Part shown: piece after piece, positions 13,102 to 27,605 of the stretch | How positions within the stretch are numbered: position 1 is the stretch's first letter | Layout: the number at the start of each line of letters is the position of its first letter | Source: Taudactylus pleione | Lineage: Eukaryota; Chordata; Amphibia; Anura; Myobatrachidae | Assembly (NCBI GenBank): GCA_031769625.1 | Contig: JAUIMM010000169.1 | Coordinates: forward strand, 11,156,001 to 11,220,000 | Length of the DNA: 64,000 bases | Direction of reading: 5' to 3' | Translations under genes and position numbers: made by a program | Notes under the pieces: generated by a model | The model's input: the letters and a program-made list of their open reading frames with translations, nothing else | What the model was told of the DNA's origin: nothing | Databases searched by the model: none

Positions 13102-16100
13102 AAAAGAGCCGATTTAAGGGTTCCCTAGAGGGAATGGAGAGAGAGGGAGTACTCCAATGTATTAATGTTGCCAGCATAAAGTAACAGGAACAAATTAGCA
13201 GCCTATCCCTCTTTCATGGCACTACATCAGCCTTATCTAACAAGGGGCAGCTAGTCTGCAAACACTTCACAAAAGACTGAAAGTCCGGTCTGCATAATGC
13301 GGGTATGGCAACGGGCCTGGTTACTTCTGCCCCACCTGGGCTCTATCCTCAGTGAAGCCGATAGGTGAGGTCACACCTATTTTTAAATTTGTTTGGGCTG
13401 ATCCCAACATTACAGCACGGATTCAGTGGCCTACCACGCCACCTAGCCTCATTCTACCACAATATCTATAGACTTGTCATTGCGTTTACCCCATGTATGG
13501 CATTATGTACACCTCGTAGTGCGTAATAGATAAAGATAATAGTAGTAAATCATGTCAATGAATTATTCTGAGAATGTACACATACGTAGCTGCACACTGT
13601 GCAAATACTTCATGTTACCATGTTATGCTGCAATTCATGTTAGTCAAACAAATGTCATCAAACCATATTCCATGACTGCTCAAACCACGTGGTCAACCTT
13701 ATGTGAGTACACACTTGGATGACCGATCTGCTGATTTCATAATGAACAAACGATATGTCTGGGCAGAAGAACCAGTTGTGATATCATTATCTCTGGTTGG
13801 CCAGCATATGGGTCGGTCGGTCGTTTGGTTGTGTATACACACAAGCAGATGTCAACAATATTTCTGTGAAAGACGCTGTACACTGCCAGATGGTCAGGAC
13901 GATATATTGTTGGCCAGCTGTATGAACAATATATCCAATGTGTACCCAGTATTACTCTGCAAATGGGATCGGTATGAATGACATAGGTCCGGCGGTTCAA
14001 ATCCTGACACCAGAAGACTGGCAGCAGTGAAGATCCCGACAGGGGATTAAGTTAAGTAACACTAACCCTATCCCCCCCCTCACCCTAACCCTCCCTTAGG
14101 GGTGCCTAACCCTAACCTACCCCCTCGTACCTAACCCTAAACCCCCCCTGTAAGTGCCTAAACCTAACCCCCCTGTTCCTGCAGCCTAAACCTAACCATC
14201 CTGGGGGGTGCCTAATCCTCACCTCCCCCCTGGGGTGTCTAACCCTAACCTCCCCTTCCCCTAACCATCCCAGGGGGGGGGGTCTAACCCTAAGTCCCCC
14301 CCGGGAGCCCTTAACCTAACCTTCCCGCCCCCCCCCCCAAGTGCGGCTGTCCACGTCGGCCGCCTGGCTTAACTGCGTTCAGTATGCATAGGGATAATGA
14401 TAGGCGACAGGATTATCATTAGTCCCCTGACGGGATTGCACAGTTGGGAAGCCAGCGGTCGGCATTTCGACCGTCGGCTTCCTGACTGCATCCCCTGCAA
14501 ATGTTATTATTAATACTAATATTTACTAAAATAAACAATATCCACAAACACAAAGAGAGTCATTAATAGACATGCCAAATACTCCCCCGTAGCACATAAG
14601 TGGTGCTGTAACATATACGCCCTTTTAGTACAAATCTACCTATTTGGTTAGGATGCACCTTGTATTGCAACACATTGCAAACAGTATATTTCACTAAGGA
14701 GGATGCAACATTAAAATGAGTTTCACAAAGTGCATATTTACAGAGATCACTGGTTGGCGGCTAGTTATAGAGCCTTTTCCCCCAGCAAAGAGAGCATGCT
14801 TTTTTTTTTTTTTTTTATAGGTGCTCAGGAGTAATAAAAACTTACTGGAATAAGCAGTATAAACTAAACTATGTGCTGATGTACTGATTATTTTGCTTGC
14901 TATGCACACTTTTATTTATTAAATAAGAGAATGGAAAGCTATCAGCCTGAACATTGTGACCTGTGCTGCATAGGAAGGGGCTAATGCTGGGAGTAGTCAG
15001 ACCATATAAGGTTACAACGTTCCTGTTGATTAGAGTAAAGAGGAATCATTACTCAAAGTAACTGGAAAGAACGACTTACGAATCTCTTCTATAACATCTG
15101 GATCACATTCTTTGTGTTTGTCTAGCTCTGCCATCAGTTGTTCCCTCTGCTGCCTCAACAATGCAAGCTCCTCTGCCAGTTTGGATCGCTCATCCTAGAA
15201 GATATAATCATTGGAAATCAAATATTACACACACATACAATATAAGGGCATAAACTATTAATGTACATTGCGGCCCACTGTAGCAGTTTCATTTCATTTT
15301 GAAAGTGCTTCAGAAATGGCATCTTATATGGTGTCATTCGTACTACATGTTTCAGTCCTTTTTTTCCCCAAGAGGCTGTAAGGTGGGTTCTATTGGACCA
15401 AATGATCGGTGTTTAGAATTATTGCCTCTGTGCGTTGGAGTAACGAGTTCAATTCTGACCTGTGTGGCATTATATACAATAATCACATATAAAGAATTAT
15501 CCAGCAGCCCACTAGATAAGCTGCAGACATTTAACAAGAACTGGGAACCTGGTTCAAGTTCTATCGGCCCTATTAATTGTGTATTATATGTTACTGCATA
15601 GTGCCTTCACCCATGCTGGCCAAGCTTGCTTCTACTGTTCTCCACATTTCCTCCTTTCACTAACTGTCTGCTGCGTGATCTCCAGGGGTCACATCAGAGA
15701 CCACAGGTTATACTTTACCATCTCTACTGTGAGCTATGAAAGGAACACCAAATACATTATTAATAACATTTATTTATATGGCGCCACAAGTGTTCTGCAG
15801 CGCCTTACAAAGTACATAAACAAATTGTTGACCAGTGAATTACAGAACAATACAATACAATACAATGCAGGACAAGAACATGGATAATATACATTACCAA
15901 TCATAACACCCAGATAAGCAACAGAACATAAGCAACCAAGTGCTAGGTGCCCTAGTGGTGAGTAAGAAGTAGATGAAACTAAAGTAGGGAGAAGCACAAG
16001 AGGGTACAGGGCCCTGCTCGTAAGAGCTTACATTCTAAAAAACTGTTCTATAACAGATGCCTGGTGCAAATAGATTTTTTACATTAAGACCCAATTGGTT

Positions 16101-19100
16101 AAAATGGATTCTTCAATTACTTTTGATTTTGCAAGCAGCAACAAATCAAACTATCCAACACACATTACCATAAATATGGAGTTTACATTTATTTATTGGG
16201 ATAGACAGAGGTGTAAAGCCCTCCTTGTTTATGTTGAGAGTTTCAGACGTGTAAAGACCAAAAATGTACAATATCACATTGTCTACATGCAAAGCCCTTT
16301 GTGTTTGCACTACTGCGTTTGGCGGTTTGTGAACAAAGTAGAGTGCTATTCAATGTGCAAAGAGGTGGGAAAGTCCTTAGTAAAGCTAGGTACACATCAG
16401 ACGACTTGCAAATGATGCAATGTCGTCAACGATGTCCCTTGAACTCCCACAAAACGATATAGTGCATACACACTGTTCAATCTTACCAATGACCAATTGA
16501 TATATCGTGCGTCGTTAATTTCCAAATCGCTAAAGATATATTGTTTGCTTTCCAAAACACCGCACGACCGTCTAAAAGATTTCAGCAAAATGTAAATAAT
16601 GGGCTGTACTATCTACAGGGTATATAAAGCAGGCTCCATTTTAACTGTGCAGTTCTGCTCTGTGACTAGTGAGGCTTGGTGCATACCTGCTGAACGCTGT
16701 ACACTGCTGACTGCTCTGCTTTGCTTTGCCTGGTTTAACAAAGTGTGTCTATTCTCTTGTGATGGATACTTTTCATTATAGAATTATGGTATCATATGCT
16801 GCGGCTGTGGTATTAGCTCATAGGGACGGGGCCCAGAATAGGAGAAGGCTGAGATCATGCTGGACAAAGAAGTGGCTGCTGCAGAAGGAGACTCGCTCTC
16901 ACATGCCGCTGCTGATGGAGATTCAGGAGAACAATCCGGATAACTACCGCAACTTCCTGCGCATGGATGACACCACCTTCCAGGAGTTACTGCGTCTGGT
17001 GACTCCCTACATTTCTGCTGAGGAGAGGCTGATTGCTACCCTGAGGTTACTGTCTACAGGAAGATCCCTGGCTGACCTCAAGTTTGGCTCCCTCATCTCC
17101 CCTTAAGCTTTGGGCCATATCATCCTAGATACCTGCAAAGCCATCATTACTGTCCTGAGCAGCAGTACTTTAAAGTAAGAAAAAACAACACACATTTATT
17201 TCTTGTGCAAGGATTCTTTTTTATTATAAAACGTACTAACTCTGCAGCCTGAAAACGGCTGCATTTTTTCTGTATTTTAAATGTCACCCAACAAACAAAC
17301 AGTATAAACAATTGCACGTTTTAATGAAAACTATGCGCATAATTATAATTAAAACTTTACATGTTATAAAAATAAATAGACCGCAACATATGGACCTAGT
17401 AAAATATGGGCCTTTAAATTGCACATTTAACAACATTTTAACAACAGTATGACAAAATGATCAGTCCCAATAACTATTCTCTATGATATATGGTGCTTGT
17501 GGTGCTGATTTGAATAGGTCAATAAACACGTCAAATTGCAGTCCCATCAATCTGCCCTTACGACATGTGATTATTGACCTAGTAGAATCTGCGGCAGAAG
17601 CACCATACATCATAGAGTAGCTATTGGGAATGATAAAACTTGTTGATAATTAGGGTACAAAAGGGGTTAAAATTTGCAAAACTGAGAAGGGTCCTCCTCT
17701 GCCTCCATTAAGGCAGTACAAATGCCTGCGGCAGTTGTGGACGCATTGCTGGCTGGGGGAGTAGGGTTTGATAGGGTGGGACCCATCATTGTAGGGGAGG
17801 GGGGGGGGGGGACAAATGGGTGGTGCTGAGGCTCCATAAAACAGGTATGTCGAGTAAGTTGTCTAGTTTTCCCTCGGATGACCAAGTCGTACACTAGCCA
17901 TTCAAATTGGAGCTGTTGCTCGGGGACCTTCTGACACATAGCGCTCCCTAAATGAGAGGCTAGGGTGTGGAATTGGCCCGGAGGGTGTTGCAGCACCTTT
18001 TCTGCCTTTTGGATAAACTGATCTGCAGGGGCTATAGATTGCAGCTGCATCTTGCTGGGCTCGTGTCGTTTTCTTTTGGGGGGTGGTGGCCTTGTTTGGG
18101 TGGAGCTTTCCCCCTCACTCTCCACGATACCGCTTAGATCTTGGGTGACATCAATGCCCGGGTCTGGGGTTGAAGTCTGTTAAAAAAATAATAATAATAA
18201 TTTGCATAAAGGTCATGTTTTAACCAATTTTTTATTTTATTCTAGTTTCTTACAACTGTGGAGGAACTGAAAATAATTTCTGATGAACGTGACTGAAGGT
18301 GGAACTTCCCTAACTGCGGGGGAGCTATATATGGCAAGCATGTTTGAATAACCCCACCTGCCAACAGTGGATCCTATTATCATAACTACAAGGGGTTCTT
18401 CAGCATTGTTCTCATGGCTGTGGTGAATGCAAACTATGAATTTCTATTTGTGGGTGTTGGCAAGAATGGCCGTGCTTCGGGTGGTGGGTCTTTCAAACAG
18501 ACGGCTTTCTACGAGAAGCTCATCTCCAAAAGCCTTAGCTTTGCCGTCTGAGGAAATGAAGCACGGCCTAAATTTTGTATCTGTGGCTGACGAGGCCTTT
18601 GCCCTTCATGAACACATTATGAAGCCGTATGCGCAAAAGGGACTGACGAAGGAGAAGTGCATCTACAATTACAGACTGTCATGTGCACACCGGATTGTGG
18701 AGAACGCGTTTGCAATCCTGAGCAATCGCTTCCGCATCTTCCACACAACCATCAACCTGCGTGTGGACAAGATAGACAGCTATGCCACATAACCCAGAAC
18801 AGCCAGAGGACTTGGATCGGTGGTCGTCTGTGCAAGCAACAGGGCTTTGTGAAACAGGCAACGCATGCGCAAAACAGGCCAGGGAGGAATCCACGCTGGA
18901 CTTTTTCCCAAAATCTTCTACTTCCACAATCTCATGGTCCAACGAACACCGAGATGGGCGCTGAGGGTCCTGGTCCAGGATGAAGCGCAGTAAGTCATAA
19001 TACCATAGGGATGGATGGTATATGTCGTCTGGCCCCGCTCCCGATGACTTGGACGCCTGACTCTTCTTGTGCTCCTTGAGGAACACCGTCCGTAGATTTT

Positions 19101-22100
19101 GTATCTTCTTGCAGACACAGTCGATGGTGGCTGCACTGTGGTGGCTCTTGCTGAAGTCCGCTAATCCTGGATGGCTAGATAATTTTTTTGTTTGTTGGAG
19201 TAGTCTCTTGATTTGACTCACCACAGACACACCTTCGCCCTGTAGAGTTCCAGAAACCCTGTCCAGAACTCGAGCTCTCTATCTATAGCGATATCTATCA
19301 GAAAAAATAAATAAATTAGTGTATACAGGAACTCATTGCAAAAAACATTTGAATTCAATTAAACACAGACTACAAATCGATGTCTTTCTAACCCCAGTAA
19401 TGGGGGTGGCCAGTTTTTTGGACAATTGGCGTGGCCCCAATCAACGGGGGCCTTTAAACATAATTTTTTTATAAGTTACATTTATTTATGCTGTTTTATA
19501 TGTTTTGACTGTTTTTAATGTTGTCAGAGTCGTTTAATTTTTTTATTTTATTTTAAATGTTTTATAACGTTTCAATATGCATATAATTAAAGTGCTTTTT
19601 AATGTTTAGAGTGCCTAAAAACAAAACAATATTTATTCACACAAAGGTCATTGCCTTTTTTTAAAAACATTCACATTATAAAAAAAAACCTTATAAATAA
19701 AAGAGTACTGCCCTGTGTGTGAATGAAACTTATTAGTGTACATTACACCAGGTTCAATAGGGTGCAATATATACATATGTATATGTCTAGGTAACATTGT
19801 TGTTCTGCAGTGTTCTACTTAAAGTAGATTAGGGGTGCATGTGTGGACCTTAGACGCGGTCTTTTTGATTTTGATGAACAGACACAGAGAAAGCCGGAAA
19901 GCCACAAACGAACTGCAAATCTGAAAAGAAGAATGGGTGTATTACAAAAAAAGAACATCATGGGGTAACCTAGGTATTCAGTGGGGTTATTGGTGGTAAC
20001 ATTGGGGGTCTTTGGCATATAATACAAATTGGTGGTCAGTAAATTATATACCCATAGTGGTCAGTGGCATATATACACATTGGTGGTCAATGGCATATAT
20101 ACACATTGGTGGTCAGTGGCATATATACACATTGGTGGTCAGTGGCATATATACACATTGGTGGTCAGTGGTATATATACACATTGATGGCCAGCCGCAT
20201 ATAAACAGATTGGGGGTCTTTGGCATATAATACAAATTGGTGGTCAGTAAATTATATACCCATAGTGGTCAGTGGCATATATACACATTGGTGGTCAATG
20301 GCATATATACACATTGGTGGTCAGTGGCATATATACACATTGGTGGTCAGTGGTATATATACACATTGATGGCCAGCCGCATATAAACAGATTGGGGGTC
20401 TGCGGCATATAATACACATTGGTGGTCTGCGGTCTATAATACACATTGGTGGTCTGCGGTCTATAATACACATTGGTGGTCTGCGGCCTATAATACACAT
20501 TGGGAGTCAGTGGCATATAATACCCATTGGGGGCCAGTGGCATATAATACACATGGGAATCAGTGGCATATAATACACATTGGTTATCTGCGGCCTATAA
20601 TACCCATTGGGAGTCAGTGGCATATTATACACATTGGGGGTCAGTGGCATATAATACACATGGCGGTCAGTGGCATACAATATACATTGGTGGTCTGTGG
20701 CATATATACAGTACACATTGGTGGCCAGTGGCATATAATACACATTGGTGGTCAGCAGGATATCACCAGGCAGGGATATATACTTACATTGGTGGTCAGC
20801 AGGATATCACCAGGCAGGGATATATACTTACCAATACACCAGAAGTTGCTGTGATCGCGCCGCGATGCTGCTGCTCCTTGCATCCATGATCCACACGCAA
20901 AATGGAGGAGGGGAGTGTCCAAGGAGTAACTGTCAAGTGACACTTGCATCTTCCAGGTTGGCACAACATATCGTTTGTCGTTCGGTAGTGCACACTGCAC
21001 GATCTGAGGGGAATCCTTAACGAGATTGATCTGAAGATGCGTCGGACGCCGCGGGAGCACACATAGGGCCTGATTCAGCAAGGAACGCACGGATGGAGAC
21101 GCACGCGATCGGTTGATTGTTTTGCACTGCTCATGCATCGCAGTGCGCGTACCGACCAGTGCGATGGAGTATGCGTACGCAGAGAGTCAGCAGCCCCAGG
21201 CACAAGTGATTGACAGAAAGTGCCGTTTGTGGGTGGTGACGGGGGAGTGGTCGGGCAAACCCAGACGTGCCTGTGTGTTTGGATGGCGTTTCAGAGGCAT
21301 GCATAATTAAGCCCTTGCGGCGGCAGATGCAGCGTTGAGGTCTAGTTGCACACAGGAAATCTCGCTATGTCTGCCGGAGGGTCAGGTCAACCACTATTGT
21401 GCGTATGGGTCCTTTGGTTCTTAATGTTACCGCTGTCTTACCAGGTATAGATGACGAAAGTAAAGCGAGTGGATGGTATTATGTAGTGCTGGGCATCTGC
21501 TTATTCTGCTGCAATTGCCGTGTGTATGCATTCATTAGCATATTCTCGCAGCGGCCGGGTGCAAGAGTCTACATCCGTGCGTTCCTTGCTGAATCAGGCC
21601 GATAGTGCGTACATACTGAACGATTTGTCGTTCCGATGCATCGGAAAAAAAAAATAAAAAATTAAAGTCCAAATCCTACTATCACTTTCAATTCAATAGC
21701 TCTCTCAGAATTTCTCCTAAACACCACTGCTCATTCTACCACAGTGGTATAAAAAAATTTAATTTCATGTTGGCAATTCATGATGTAGTTTTACCGTCTA
21801 AGGTTTTTGGGCAGTCTTTTACATTAAATGTTATAAAATATAATATTGTATCTATACATTTTTTTCTTTCATTCCCTCTTTTATAATGGGCAATGTATCA
21901 TAGGGACACCCCTCCAGGGGTTCCCAATCCTGTTAATTACACAGGACTGGTGGCCTCAAGAAGGGATTGGGGCACACTGCTTGATGTGCTGTGCACTCTG
22001 GGGCTGATTTTCACAACAAGACACATGCGCATTGTCTTCCTGGTATAGAAAATAAACAGCCCATGCTTTCGAGCATTGGAGAAGGTGGAGGATTTAGGAG

Positions 22101-25100
22101 GCGGCACGCTGCCTATGCTGGGTAATGTTTTGTATTATTAGAAGTATATGAAGATACATGATCTCCACCAGCTCATGTAGTGCAGTGTTTAAGTCATTCT
22201 GTGTAGAGGGATCTGCCATGCATGGCAAGGAACGCCCCAGAAAATACACCCCCTCCACCTCTTTACAGTAAAAGTAGGTGCTTCACCAGGAAAGCCTTCA
22301 CTTCACTGAACTCCCCTCTACCAGCTTCCACTGCTCTGCAAATGTGACCATATTCCCCTACAAATCTAATCCATATACCGACCTGGAGGAAATAAAACTG
22401 TCTTATGCCTGCCAGCATCCCAGAGCAACTCTATGGTAGATAGTATACAGCACAACTGAGAAGTCAGGCAGCCCAATGTAGGATCCAAATGGACCACTAG
22501 GGAATAAACGCACAGACTGAGATAAATGTTACCTGCACCAATAATTAGGGGAAAGCGGTACACTTCAGGCACTGCAGTGACTTGTCTACTGCTACTGGTC
22601 TTTTAAGCGACTTAAAATGTATTACATTCATATGTAAATGATTCCTTTTGTAAGGTAATATCTTGCAGCAAAGCCGTATCTGCTGTATATATTGAATTGC
22701 AAAGCAGTGAACTGTACCTCTTTATAGGCAATTTGTGCTTTGTCAACGCATTTCAACATACTTATCACATTAAAGTGCTTTGAAAACAGTCCTAAAGAAT
22801 TTCCATAATATTATAGAAAACCAAAGTACTTCCTATAGGCAGTATTCCTATTTAAACTGTAATATATTCTGTTCTCAGGTTAATAAACAGCTTTATATCT
22901 ATTACCACATACAACTCCATGTTTATGTATGACATACAGACTGCAGATGAACTAGTGAGCGAGGAGACTTATATTCAGCACTGTGTGCCACTCTTTTTCA
23001 GGAAAGGATTTTAACTCCATATATACTGTACATGCAAAAAAGAAAACCCATATTAGGAGTATATTTACTAAAGTGAGAGTTTTTAGAAGTGGAGAAATTG
23101 CCCATAGCAGCCAATCAGATTCTACTTAACATTTAACTAGCACCTTCTAGAAGATTAGAGCTAGAATCTAATTGGTTGCTATGGGCAACATCTCCACTAG
23201 AAACTCTCACTTTAGTAAATTTACCCCTTAGAATCCATCGAAAAAAAAGTAACACAAGCATGACTTACTGACCAGTGTAATACATGAGCTGTCCCCTAAT
23301 GGCATATTGCAGAAGAAGCTGTCGTATTCCTCCCCATACTGTACGGGTTTCAAGAAAATCTAACATGCACGATTCACAACAATTTATATCCTATATTTAC
23401 GGTAGTAAAAGCAGCTATTTATGGACTTAAAACACATAAACAGAAAGATACCAACATTTACTCACTTCAGGGAGATCCATACAAAAATGTTGGTGATAAA
23501 CATGCTGGCCTTATTCTTCCCCATCCAATTCCCAGCTCCCTATACTCCTTCATACACTCAAATGTTTTATCTTTTTCCAGACATACCATTATGCCCCATC
23601 CCATACACCCATTCTCCCCCTACACTGTGTGAAATGCTGTGAAGTTCTGAAGGCGACTGGACATGCCGCCTATCCTCACAGTGCCATTGCTGCTCCACCA
23701 CAAAATAAAGATCCCCTGCAAGTATGCGGCCAGTCATTTGCAGTATATTGCTATGCATTCATTGCTACACTATTCACATCCTCTATAATCTCTCTTTTTT
23801 GTCACAAGTATCTCCTAGAAAGGCATTCACATTTCATCAACACATCATCAGTCCAAACCCTGAACCATACATGTCTCGCCCACAATTATGTGAACACCAG
23901 TGCAGAGGTGTATTAATGCCCAGAGAGGGCCTGAGTGCAGTGGGCCCATTCCTCTGAGCAGCAGGCCCCTCCGCATCTTACCTTGTGCCGGCAAGCAGTA
24001 CATCACCCAATCCACCAATTATAGGATTAGTCCATATATGATAGGAGGCATCAGTTGTAATCCACTGCTTAGTGAAGCTTGTGTGCTGTTGATATTAGTC
24101 CAGAGTCCAAATGATAAGTAGGGTCACTCCTAAAACCAAGTTATTCAGTCAGAGAAATCTCTCTTCCTAGCAGTGGTGACAACTGCCAGTGAGTCCCAGC
24201 CGGTGATGTTTGGAAGGGCACTTGGTGTGGTTCCCCTATTTGAATTTTGGACTGTGCTGCAGCCCTACCTCTGGAGCAGCCACTGCTTCTTAGTATCGGA
24301 TTATATGTCCTATACGGTGCTGGATTAGCATAATTTGTGCAGTTTCTCCAAAATGCCAAACAAACAGAGTGTGTTCCTTTTGGTGCCAACGGGAAGTGAA
24401 GCTGGATGCACTTTTCACCCTCGGTCAACAAGGCTTGTTCACCAGATATCGTCATAGTCTAGATCGTTCGGTAATTTCAACTGGTAATTTCAACTGGCAT
24501 ATCCAATTTGTTCCTTCCCTCACTGTACCCCACTTAGGGCCTGATTCAGACCCGTTCGCAAGCAGCTACTCGCTCGTTCCTGGCCGATGTTATGCAATTG
24601 CACATGCATCGCAGTGTGCAAAATAGTCCGAGCGATCGGGAAACGCTCGCTCGCCCAGCAAAGACAGCCCAGTGGAATGAGTGACAGGAGATGCCGTTTG
24701 TGGGTGGTAACAGTGGCAGTAGTAACGGGGGAGTGGAGGTGCAAACGCAGGTGTGCCCGAGTGTTTCAACACCATTTCAGAGGCGTGCATAATTAACAGG
24801 CAGCATCATAGTACACGTCACCTGGTTGAATTATACACTGAAGTGCTCGCAGTGCTTGCGGTAGGGAATAGTCAACTGCAAGCGCTGTGGTCAGATTCGA
24901 TGGAACCCGATGGTTGTATATACTACCTGGAGATGATGTTCGCTAGTGGGCGGCTAAAGACAGGCTGGTGGGCGTCTGCATACACAAAGTGATCGCACAC
25001 CAAGACATAGTGGGCATGCTTATGCCTTTCCGTGCGATCGCCTGTCTTGACGTCACTTAGCTGAATTTGGATATGCTGGGAGCGAGCGGCCTCATCTAGC

Positions 25101-27519
25101 GAGCGGGTCTGAATCAGGCCCTTAGTTCGGGCTTTTTGCCACCTCCTGCAATCTTGTGTCTGCCAGCACATATAATGATCTTTTTCTCAATATTTATTTA
25201 TCTCCTGTAAGACTGTTCCAAATGGGTCTTTCCTCTTCCCATACATGTCCTAAATGTGACAAAGAGGCATATGATATTTACCACTGTTTGTGGGAATGCC
25301 CCTTAGTCAGATATTTGTGTCACTCAGTTTGACAGTATGCAGAACAACACTGGATAAATGATGTCCCATTTACCCCGAAGGGACAATTCTGGGGATGCTC
25401 CAGGTAGGCCAGGGTGACAAAGGGATGTAAGACATGACTGTTAGCTATCAGTCCCGCAAGAAGGAAAACAATCTTACAAAACTGGATGGGATCTGGGCCC
25501 CCACTGATGTCCTTATTTTTAAGAAACTTGTCTTTTTTTTGTTTAGAATGGATTGTGTGGAGACCCTACTGCATGGGGGGAAACATACTCTACGGGACAG
25601 TCATGTTTATACCCTTCCTGTGTCCACTAACACCCAATTCGAAAATGGTCTTCAACATAGCACCTAGCAGAAAAGCTCAGAATGGTGGCTGCTGGTCCCC
25701 CCCTATTCAATTCATCCTGGGTGTAGCTTAATCTTACCTTTTCCCAAGACATAAGTGTGATTGCCTTTCCTCTCCCTGGGCAGGACATATACCATGCTGT
25801 ACAGTATGTTGACTTTTTGGTCTCAAGACTTTCTGATACACACAATTCTCTTGACATAAATATTGTGAAAATCATGTTCTTTATTCTGAACTGTACTGAC
25901 AAGTTTTTCCATTATGAACGGACCACTGCCATTTGCTTCAATCCAAATAATAAAAAAATTCAAGTTTTTACAAATTAAAGTACCGTATTTTCGCGTCCAA
26001 CTTTTGCTTTTTCCACATTATGCTGTAAGTGCTTTTTCTTCTGATTTGCTTCTGTAAACTAAAGGAAAAAAAAGGAAACAAATACAAATAATTTATAAAA
26101 GAAAAAAACAAACAACGCTATCTGGTATAACAATATCTGCATGTAAGGCCCGTATTCAATTTAAGCCGAGCCGTGATACCTTTTCGCGGTCTGGACTTCC
26201 GCCTACTTCGCCTGTTCTGCAGGTGGAAAAGTATCACGTCCGTCCCTGCATTACCCCGTATTCAATATGGAAGTACGCGAAAACGGGACCCGGCGAAACT
26301 GAAACAGGCGGAAAGTACTGTTTGGAGAAATCAGCCTGACACCCCCCAAATGATGCTCTGACATGGGGGTTAGTTATGGTACCCCCCGATTTGGCTTGCT
26401 GAAGGTATTTGATGATTTTGAACAGGCTCAATAGCTGTTAAATTGCGTTTTTCTATACGTGATGCAGATTAGTATTTAGGAGCTTTTTTCCAGAAAATAA
26501 CTTATCCCAGCAAATTTGGGGTACTTGAAAATGGGGTCAGCATATTTAAAAGTTGCTAAAGTGAAGTTGAAAAAAACGTGAAAAATCCACCTGCCGCAAG
26601 CAGCTGCAATCCAAAAAAACTCTTGAGGCATACTTGGGGAACCCCCAGAGTCAAGTTCGCTAGTTTTTAAGTTTGTACCCCAACATTTTTACTTTTGCCC
26701 CCTTTTTCAAAGTAATTTTTTGGGGTGTCCCTAAAAATTTTTTGACACAGATTACCTTTGGGGGACTGTCTGAAGGCTGCAGGTGGGTTCCCGCAACGTT
26801 GCACCCCAAAACCCCAATTCTGCACTTTTTTCCGCCTCCCATTCATAGGCGAAACTTTTTCGCCTATTACATTACATTGACTTTCCGCCTAGGCGGAAAG
26901 TCTTCCAAATTGAATACGGGATAAAGGTCAAACAGGCAAAAATGACGTCATCGGCGAAAAGTTTCCGCCAAAAACATGCGGGGAAACGGACTTTTCGCCT
27001 CAAATTGAATATGGCCCTAAGTCTGCTATCATATATTTGCGTGTCTTCACTCTGATACAGGCCATACATCAGGATGATATTGTTCCAACCAGCCAACTAG
27101 TTGGCTATTAAACACTTTTCCTGCACCAGTTTTCAGAAATTTCCCACAGTATTATTTGCTGCACAACACCCACACTGCAAAATATGTTTATTACTCCTTC
27201 ATGCGGTCATTACACAACATCCTATACTACAAACATGCAAAAAGAAGGCAGACACTGTCAGTCTACTTCTGTGACCTCACAAGTTGGAGAGAAGTTGGCT
27301 GGTCTGATGAAAAAGTTGGTTAGGTGTGTGGGACAGAGTTTTAGTTGGACAGACAAGTTGGACAGTTGGTTAGTTGGAGGTTTGGAGGAAAATTTGCTGG
27401 TGTATGGCCTACGTTAGTCCTAACTAACAGTAATAACCAGGTATTGAGTGCCTAAGAACCGTAAGCAATAATATTACACTGTATATGGCAGAGATTTAAG
27501 TGCTGAGTGAGTGAACAGG

Positions 27520-27605
<86 letters not shown>

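Larger units (their letters stand above)
16384..21650 (+). mobile_element. PIF/Harbinger element, decayed, right end uncertain
   Basis: The left end AGCTAGGTACACATCAGACG follows TAA (16381-16383), the target type and terminus style of the Harbinger MITEs at 53229 and 58068. The element carries a transposase (plus strand) and a MADF-type DNA-binding protein (minus strand), both broken. The area to the right holds a 26-bp minisatellite and a nested MITE (21066-21601). Termini-like text occurs at 20965-21010 and 21605-21645, but a matching TIR with TAA was not found, so the right boundary is a guess and the element could end near 19300. Confidence 0.6.

Noticed and set aside
18679..18790. C-terminal continuation of the MADF frame past 18790
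   Set aside because: This part is the antisense of the transposase exon and has no similarity to the MADF protein.
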